From positions 79,910,571 through 79,974,570 of the forward strand of contig CM028380.1 in the NCBI GenBank assembly GCA_013146195.2: DNA of 64,000 nucleotides. The letters are read 5' to 3'. Below, piece after piece: positions 56,884-64,000 of this stretch. The DNA is from Codonopsis lanceolata. Taxonomy: Eukaryota > Streptophyta > Magnoliopsida > Asterales > Campanulaceae. The translations under genes and the position numbers were made by a program. Position 1 is the stretch's first letter; each line of letters starts with the position of its first letter. The notes beneath the pieces were generated by a model. That model was not told the origin of the DNA and made no database searches. It saw only the letters and a list, made by a program, of their open reading frames with translations.

Positions 56884-59800
56884 TGGCAGATGATCAATCA
56901 ACTGACATATGGATATTAGATGCGATGGATGCTTCAGCACATGAGGTCGGTGAGCTTCTTCGACATTATTGCAGCCAAAGGACCTTCTGTCATCTTTGGA
57001 GACAATTCAAAAGGAAAGACTATAGGTTATGGATCCATCATCAGAGTATCTGTAAGAATTGAAAATGTCTCACTAGTACAAGGTTTGAAACACAATCTTT
57101 TAAGTATCTCACAATTCTGTGATAAAGGTATGAGCTGCTCATTCTCTTCTACTCACTGTTTTATCAAAAACAGCATAACAAATGAAGTTTTACTCACTGG
57201 TTCTAGAAAAAGAAATGTTTTTGCTATTGATTTGCACTCTTTAAATAACAGTACTCAAATTTGTTTAGTAGCAAATAATACTTCAAAAACTTCATGGCTT
57301 TGGCACAAAAGACTTTCACATTTGAACTTTAAATATCTTTCAAAACTTTCAAAAGGAGATTTGGTGAAAGGTTTGCCATCCATAAATTTTCCTACTGACA
57401 AAAAATGTGATACTTGTATTTTAGGAAAAATAACAAAAGCTTCTTTCAAACCCAAACCATGTCTTTCAACCAAAAGAATTCTTGAACTTCTTCATATGGA
57501 TTTGTTTGGTCCCATTACAACAACAAGTTTGGGAGGAAACATGTATACTCTGGTTGTTGTGGATGATTACTCAAGATATACATGGGTTGAAATGATGCAA
57601 TCCAAGGATGAAACTTATGGCATTCTCACTTCCCTATTCAGAAATCTTCAAACTCAAAAAGAATGTGAGATCATAAGTGTTAGATCTGATAATGGTACAA
57701 AATTCAAGAATCTTGGCATGGATACATACTGTGATGATCATGGAATTGATCATAATTTTTCAGCAGTTAGAACACCTCAGCAAAATCGTATAGCTGAAAG
57801 GAAGAACATGACACTGATTGAAGCAGGTAAAACAATGCTAGCTGAAGCAAAATTGCCAAATTTTTTTTTGGCAAAAGCTGTCAACACAGCATGCTTTACT
57901 CAAAACAGATCTCTCATAAACAAGTTTCATAGTAAGACTCCCTATGAAATATGGAGAGGAAGAACACCTAACATTGCTTTCTTTAAAAATTTTTGGGTGC
58001 AAATGCTTCATTCACTACAATGGTGGTGATTACAGAGGTAAATTTGATGAAAAAGCTGATGAAGGTATTTTTGTTGGTTATGCTAAACATAATAGAGCTT
58101 ATAGAGTTTATAATAGAAAAACTCAAGTAATTGTTGAATCTATGCATATCACTTTTGATGAATCTAATTTATTTGAGTCTACTAAGGCTCCTGATGTTAC
58201 TAACAATTTTGAGATTTTTGAGACAGGAAACAATGATGGTTCAACTCAAAATAATCCCTCATCTTCTATTCATCCAACTGTAACCCTAGATATTCGAATG
58301 AAGCTTGATCGACAACTTTCACCGGTGACAATCCAAATCCTATCACGTTGATCGGTCGGTGACATACTTGGTTCGAAACTATTCGTCGGTGACATTCCTC
58401 TTTCTCCACCTTTACAAACTGAACCTCTTCCAGATCTTCCTAAAGAAATTAGGGAAGCCAGACATCATCCAGTTTCAAACATCATTGGAGATCCATTTGC
58501 TGGCCTAAGAACAAGAAGTAGCTCCAGAAATGAAACTCTTGATTCACATGCTTTTGTCTCCTCCATTGAACCCAAAAAGATTGATGAAGCTTTAGAAGAT
58601 CCTCAATGGATTGAGGCCATGCAAGAAGAACTAAATCAGTTCGAAAGATGTAAAGTTTGGGAACTTGTACCTAGACCCTCAGATCAACAAGTCATTGGAA
58701 CTAAATGGGTGTTTAGAAACAAGTTGGATGAAGATGGAAATGTTACAAGGAACAAAGCAAGATTAGTAGCCCAAGGCTATAGATAGGAGGAGGGTATTGA
58801 CTATGATCAAACATTTGCTCCGGTGGCAAGACTGAAAGCCATCAGACTATTTCTTGCTTATGCAACCTTCAAGGATTTCAAGGTATATCAAATGGATGTA
58901 AAAAAATGCATTTCTAAATGGAGATCTACAAGAACAAGTGTTCGTTGAACAACCTACGAAGGACCATGTTTACAAGCTGAGAAAAGCTCTTTATGGTCTA
59001 AAGCAAGCTCCAAGAGCATGGTATGAAACTCTATCCAAATTCCTTATGGAAAAAGGGTTTCAAAGAGGTAAAATCGACACTACACTCTTTTCCTTAAAGC
59101 ACAAAGGTAATATCTTACTGGTTCAAATTTATGTTGATGATATTATTTTTGGATCTACTAATGAAGTTCTGTGTAAAAGATTTGAGAATCTCATGAAAGG
59201 AAAATTTGAGATGAGCATGATGGGAGAACTCACTTACTTTCTAGGTTTGCAAATCAAGCAAACTGAAGAAGGAATTTTTATCCATCAATCAAAATACACA
59301 AGAGAGCTAATCAAGAAATACAACCTACAAGAAGCAAATTCAGCAAACACTCCAATGGGAGTTGAATGTCACTTGGTCACTGATGAAAAAGGTAAACCAG
59401 TTAATACAACTGTGTACAGAGGTATAGTTGGATCTCTCCTTTATTTAACTGCTAGCAGGCCAGACATTATGTTTGTTGTGTGTATATGTGCTCGTTTTCA
59501 AGCCAATCCAAAGGAATCTCACATGATTGCTGCAAAAAGAATTATTAGATATCTGATTGATACAGAAAAGTTTGGTATTTGGTATCCTAGAGATTCCTCT
59601 TTTAATTTAATTGGATATTCAGATGTTGACCTTGCAGCTTGTAGAGTGAACAGAAAAAGCACCAGTGGAACATGTTAGTTCCTTGGTAACAGACTGATAT
59701 CTTGGGCATGCAAAAAGCAAGCATCAGTTTCCACCTCAACTACAGAAGTTGAATATATTGCTGCTGGAAGCTGTTGCTCTCAAATCCTTTGGATGAAACA

Positions 59801-60073
59801 ACAATTATTGGATTATGATATAAAAATGGGAACATGTCCTATCTATTGTGATAATACTTCGCTATTTCAGTTTCTAAAAATCTTGTCATGCATTCTAAAA
59901 CCAAACATATAGACATAAGATATCACTTCTTAAAAGATCATGTTGAAAAAGGTAATGTTCAGCTAGAATATGTTCCCACTGAATTTCAATTAGCTGACAT
60001 TTTTACAAAAGCTCTTAAATCTGATAGATTTGAATTTCTAAGAGGTGAATTGGGAATGCTTATAATGTCATAG
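56884..60073 (+). pseudogene. copia pol (protease, integrase, RT, RNase H), broken
   Basis: The protease region starts near 56900, but the usual D-S/T-G active-site triplet is not readable: the frame is disturbed around 56915. A GAG-pre-integrase zinc-binding part (WHKRLSHLNF ... CDTCILGK) spans 57298-57430. The integrase core follows with D in HMDLFGP, D in RSDNGT and E in AERKNM (57490-57810). A frameshift occurs near 57995, then the integrase C-terminal part runs to 58200. RT spans 58590-59330, with a TAG in frame near 58784, a shift at an A-run near 58905, and the catalytic YVDDI at 59131. RNase H spans 59420-60000, with a TAG near 59676 and another shift near 59865. The frame ends at 60071-60073. 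It is inactive as it stands. Confidence 0.9.
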
Positions 60074-60099
60074 AAAGATACTTTGAATTTCTAAACCTG

Positions 60100-60490
60100 C
60101 AGGATATTAGATCAGCTATTAAAGAAGATCAGCAGTATTCTTCAATTTGTCAGCTGACACTCAACTTGCTGACAAAATTATATCAGCTGACATCATTCAG
60201 CTGACACTTTCCAGCCCTCTAATCATACCCTTCAGGAAATTGGCTGACATTGCAAAGACGGTCAAAATTGTCAGCTAGTAGCTGACACATATTCGCAGCT
60301 GACAACAGCCACCAGCTGTCATCCCTCAGTTGATATTGTTCAGCCAACAACTGACATCTCATAACTCATAAGTTAACAAAATATGATCAGCTGACAAATC
60401 TCTATTCTCTATTCATTAGCTGACAAAATTTTATTAGCTGACAACACAATGACTGACAGGTAGCCTCTGATCCTTAAGTCAAAGCTGATC
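60100..60490 (+). repeat. Reiterated AGCTGACA motif after pol
   Basis: About a dozen GCTGACA words, many as the partly palindromic CAGCTGACA, are packed into 400 bases with irregular spacing. The same word family appears near the 3' end of the 5' LTR (54230-54310). The stretch has no ORF. Confidence 0.85.
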
Positions 60491-60996
60491 GTATCTCAGC
60501 TAAGATTTACTCTAAAATAATTATAAATCCCTTTATTTATTTCCCGCCTTTTTATTCCCCATTGGAACTCGCGAAGCTTCTTTGGAAAGCCAACTTGACC
60601 TTTCCACTATCCCACCAACTCTGGCGGTTGAAGTGACGTGCATACACAAAAACGACTCATCATTGTGATAATTACCCTCTGTCATAAATCACCCTTTTTT
60701 ATCACAAAAACTAAAATTCTGTGTACTTTATCACTACAATCCATATCTTTGCTTTTAAAACCCACTCACTCTTATAAGTGTTCGTACTTATAAAACCTTT
60801 TTATAAACACTCACTTCTTACATACCTCGTCTTCACTTCTTCTTCTTCTCCTTCTCTCACCTGTTTTCAAAACTACCTTGCTTTTCAAACCCTAACCCTA
60901 ACTCTAGATTTTCTGGTACTCTCTCTTCTTACCTTTTCTTATCTCTTTCTTTTACAACTATTTTTTCTAACTTTTCTGTTGTGGTTATCCAGGAAA

Positions 60997-63990
60997 ATGG
61001 CTGCAATACTGCATTAGGATGTCTCTTGGACGTCGTCTCTCTTAATGAAGAACCCATAGGGCTTGAACTTATTCATCTACTGACAGCTTCTGGATTAATG
61101 CCTCTCCTCTCCTTCAACATTCGAACTTACGGTTGTCAGTTAACCGAGGAGTTCTTCATGGCAATGGAAGAAAACCCAGCTGATCCATTTTCACTCTTTG
61201 GAAACATTAGAGGCATTCCGATTATCTTTGATTCAGAATCCATCACAGCTGCCTTTCCAGATCTCTACGACGATGGTTCAACCACATATACTATTCCAGA
61301 AGAAACACAACAAGCGGGTTGGATTACTATGAGAGGAGAAGTACCCATAGAACTCGCATTTGACAGACACAAACACAGGTTTGCCCCTCTGCACTATGCC
61401 CTAGCCACTGTTTTGGACAAGTGTCTCATCATCAAATCTGGAGGGCATGACAAGATTACGGAAACCCAACTGTTTCTCATGGAAGCTATTGTGGAAAATT
61501 GTGAGATGAACTGGGGTGCAGTTCTAGGTTGAATGTGTGAAGGTGAATATAGCCAAGTATAAGGAGAATATGGCTACAGGAAACCCAAGACTTACCCATC
61601 ATCTGATTATCAATCAGTTTCTTTGATCTCTCCTAGCTCTTCAGCATCAACTCGTTAAAATCGGTGACCTGGAACCTGTTAGAATCAAGAAATACGTAGC
61701 AACTGACATCAAGCGAGCAAACGTTTCAAGCCGCTTTAGACAGGAAATCTCCATGGCCCAAACAGACAAAAGATCCAAGAGAACAAGGACCCCGGCTCTC
61801 ACGGCAGTTTCATCCAGTCAGCCAGCTGAAGTTGCTCAGCAACCTGAAATTGGTCAGCCAGCAAATGTTCAACATGTGCAAGCAGCTGATATTTCTCAAA
61901 TTCCTGAAAGAAGGCAAACAAGAAGAAGGCGACTAACCTTGGCAGCTGACCTTGCTCCCAAAAGGCAGAGAAGAAATCCTTAGTTAAATCCAGGTAACTT
62001 TGTTCTTTTTCTCCATCTAAACTCCAAAGAACCGATCTTTCCCTCCCTCCAATCCTAGATCTCCAAACACTGCCCCAATCAAGTTTTTCCCCTATCAGAA
62101 ATCCAACTTTCCATCCTAGACATTCCTACTATCAAGCCAATCATGTTCCCATTCCCCCCCAATTGGGTATTCCCAATTGATCATCTTCCCTACTTTGTAT
62201 AGTTTCTTCTCTCTTTTCATGAGGAGAAGAAAACCGAGAAACCACCTGTTAACCCCATCAAGTACATTGACCATAATCTGAAAAGGAGACCATATGTTCT
62301 GTATCCAGTCACTCCAAATCTGAGCCAAGAAGACCTGGTAGCCAATTATGGGAAATATTTTGACCCTCTCCCCTTGCTTTGGAATAGATTATATCTATCA
62401 AATGATAGATTTGTGTATGATGAGCTTGTTTTTCTGGCCTGGACTATTTACATCAAAGTGCATGAACTGCCACCCCTTCCTCAAAATGATCCATATCTAG
62501 TAGGAAGACTTGCTGTTCCTGAAGATGATGAATTGAACCAAGATTGGGAACAACCTTCTGTTGATCCAGCTAAACTGGCTAGAATTCAAAGGGCTGCCAA
62601 CAAGTATGTGCAAGATGCAGTCAACATTGCAAACCAAGCCTATATTGAGTTACACAGACAGATGGCCTCCATGCCAGGAGGAGTTTCTTTGAGCACTGCC
62701 TTTCCTGATGCCTTCTCAAGTAATCCTGCCCCTTTAATCTCTGATTCCATTCCCACAGTTCCTCATGTGATTCCATCTTCTGTCCCTTTTGTTGTCTCCT
62801 CAACAGTTTTACCTGTAATTACCACAGCTGAACCTGCACCCACATTTACCTGCACTCTACAACCCATCTCACTACCTTCATTTACTCCAACAGTTGCAGC
62901 CTCACCATCAATCCTTCCAGTCACTGCTCCTCTTCCTGCATCAATCCCAGTTGTCACCATTCCAAGATGTCGCCACACCAAGATCAACTCCAATTGTCGC
63001 CCACTCCTATTTCGGCCCCAGTTGTGTCAATCACTCCTCTTCTTCCAATTGCCCCTTTGACTGATACTGTTCCTCCAACCATCCCAGCAGTGTTAGCTGC
63101 TCTTATCCCTCCAGCTGCAATTGTTATTTCTTCAGCTGACACTGTGGCTCCTTCTCCTACATTGCTTGATACTGACATACCAACTCACCCAAACCAAGCT
63201 TCACCTTTAATCATCATGCCTGACTTGTCTCTTAACTCCTCTCTTCCTTTGTCTGTCAGCCCACTCCATGTACATAAACCTGATCTAACTGATGAATCTT
63301 CAGCTGATGAATCTGCTCATCAATCCACTGAGGAATCAGTGGAAAACTCTTCTGTAGGCTCCTCTTCTGACTCCTCCAAGTCCACTTTTGAGGATGAGTC
63401 CCTTCTTAGCCCTTCCCAAATGGCCTCCAAAAAGGCTAGGAAACAAAGAGAAATTATCTCTAAGGCTCTGTAACACCCCACAGGAAAGAAAATCATCTTT
63501 CCTGATATCATGCCTGCTCCTGAACCAGAGCCACAATCCCAAGTTCCAGCTTACCCTATGTCTACCTTCTTCCCTCCATACCCTGGGGATGCATATATTT
63601 ATACTTTTCAGCTTTTCTCTAGTGATCCAGCCATATCTCAGCCTCCTGCTCCAGAATCTACTGCACCTTCTCCACCAGGCACTCTTTCCACTTCAGCAAA
63701 GCTGGACCTTCTCTATGTCCATCATCTCCAGATGAAATATGCTTTCACTCATCACACCAATCAGCTTGCTACCCTCCAACAATAAGTTGTCTCCCTTCTT
63801 CCTAACCTTACCCAGATCATCACTACAGAAGTCTAGGTTGCCATTGCTGCTGGTGCCCCTAGAGAGGCTCACATGGATGACTGGAGGACTATACTTCTTT
63901 ATCAACAAGAATGGTCCAACATGGATTTTAATGCTGAAGCAACCATGCTTCAAACCATTCAGGAGGAGGGGAAGCAGAAAGCGAGAGCTG
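60997..63990 (+). pseudogene. Post-pol ORF region of the copia element, broken
   Basis: A likely start (ATGGCTGCAATA at 60997) lies after a CT-rich leader, but a stop follows six codons later. A coding stretch in another frame (to 61532) reads TEEFFMAMEENPADPFSLFG ... FAPLHYALATVLDKCLI. This resembles the 'putative plant transposon protein' type of domain. A basic Arg/Lys-rich patch (near 61880-61980) follows. Further open pieces (62374-63060 and 62967-63473) carry a folded-looking start (LVFLAWTIYIKVHELPPLP) and then a long Pro/Ser/Thr/Val-rich region, an acidic Ser stretch (63280-63400) and more Pro-rich sequence (63510-63785). Sireviruses often carry an envelope-position ORF here. I see no clear signal peptide or membrane anchor, so I do not call it an envelope. 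Several stops and shifts break it, and it continues to the window edge. Confidence 0.6.
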
Positions 63991-64000
63991 ATACCTACTT

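Larger units (their letters stand above)
53403..64000 (+). mobile_element. Ty1/copia retrotransposon, Sirevirus-type, runs off the window
   Basis: Order: 5' LTR, PBS for initiator Met tRNA, gag with zinc knuckles, protease, integrase, RT, RNase H (all one direction, copia order), then more ORFs downstream of pol. The more than 10.6 kb length, ~1 kb LTR, long gag and post-pol coding region match the Sirevirus lineage (SIRE1/Maximus type). Gag and pol are interrupted by several stops and frameshifts, so the copy is defective. It lies about 126 bp downstream of the SMAP1-like gene, in the same orientation. The 3' LTR and TSD are beyond 64000. Confidence 0.9.

Noticed and set aside
60997..63990. 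Envelope gene of a retrovirus-like element
   Set aside because: The position fits, but no signal peptide or transmembrane segment could be seen, so only a post-pol ORF is claimed.

Overview
This is plant nuclear DNA, most likely from a eudicot. It is AT-rich, its genes carry GT-AG introns, and most of it is transposable elements. Species cannot be fixed from the window. Four host genes are well supported. (1) A complete 13-exon diacylglycerol kinase gene of the DGK5 type lies at 31828-39144 (+). (2, 3) Two small wound-responsive family (DUF3774) genes lie in the same orientation at 39977-40243 and 46731-47024. (4) A 64-residue SMALL ACIDIC PROTEIN 1-like gene lies at 53082-53276 (+).

Layout. 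1-8460 is gene-poor, with a Stowaway MITE, a ~0.9 kb TIR repeat and a long GTGACAC minisatellite. 8466-12391 is an LTR retrotransposon in minus orientation with a PBS, a PPT and two internal minisatellites. 13545-17793 is a decayed Mutator-like element (MULE). It encodes a transposase with FAR1-type DNA-binding, DDE, SWIM and OTU-protease parts, and its intron region holds a striking palindrome array. 17794-19054 is an LTR of another family in minus orientation with its PPT, and its internal DNA runs to 20613. 20614-21299 is a solo LTR. 22130-23624 and 29309-29760 are two halves of one degenerate tandem-repeat field, split by a 5.7 kb LTR retrotransposon (23630-29303, TSD GTTAT). That element lost almost all of gag-pol but kept an antisense accessory ORF.

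The right half starts with the DGK gene, whose introns hold three Stowaway MITEs and a second copy of the ~0.9 kb repeat. A hAT-like composite (41138-43426, 8-bp TSD) and a MULE with ~170-bp TIRs and a perfect 9-bp TSD (44627-46004) lie between the two wound-responsive genes. A second, non-coding relative of the OTU-MULE (about 51370-52510, minus) precedes the SMAP1-like gene. From 53403 to the window end there is one long Ty1/copia retrotransposon of the Sirevirus type: 5' LTR, Met-tRNA PBS, broken gag-pol, and extra ORFs after pol. Its 3' LTR lies outside the window.

The host genes do not form an operon or an obvious pathway. The DGK makes the lipid signal phosphatidic acid, and the wound-responsive proteins belong to a stress-induced family. 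I see no CRISPR array, rRNA or tRNA gene. The most informative novelties concern transposon structure: the palindromic intron arrays of the MULE pair, the gag-pol-less retroelement with an antisense ORF, and the MULE carrying an unrecognised ORF.
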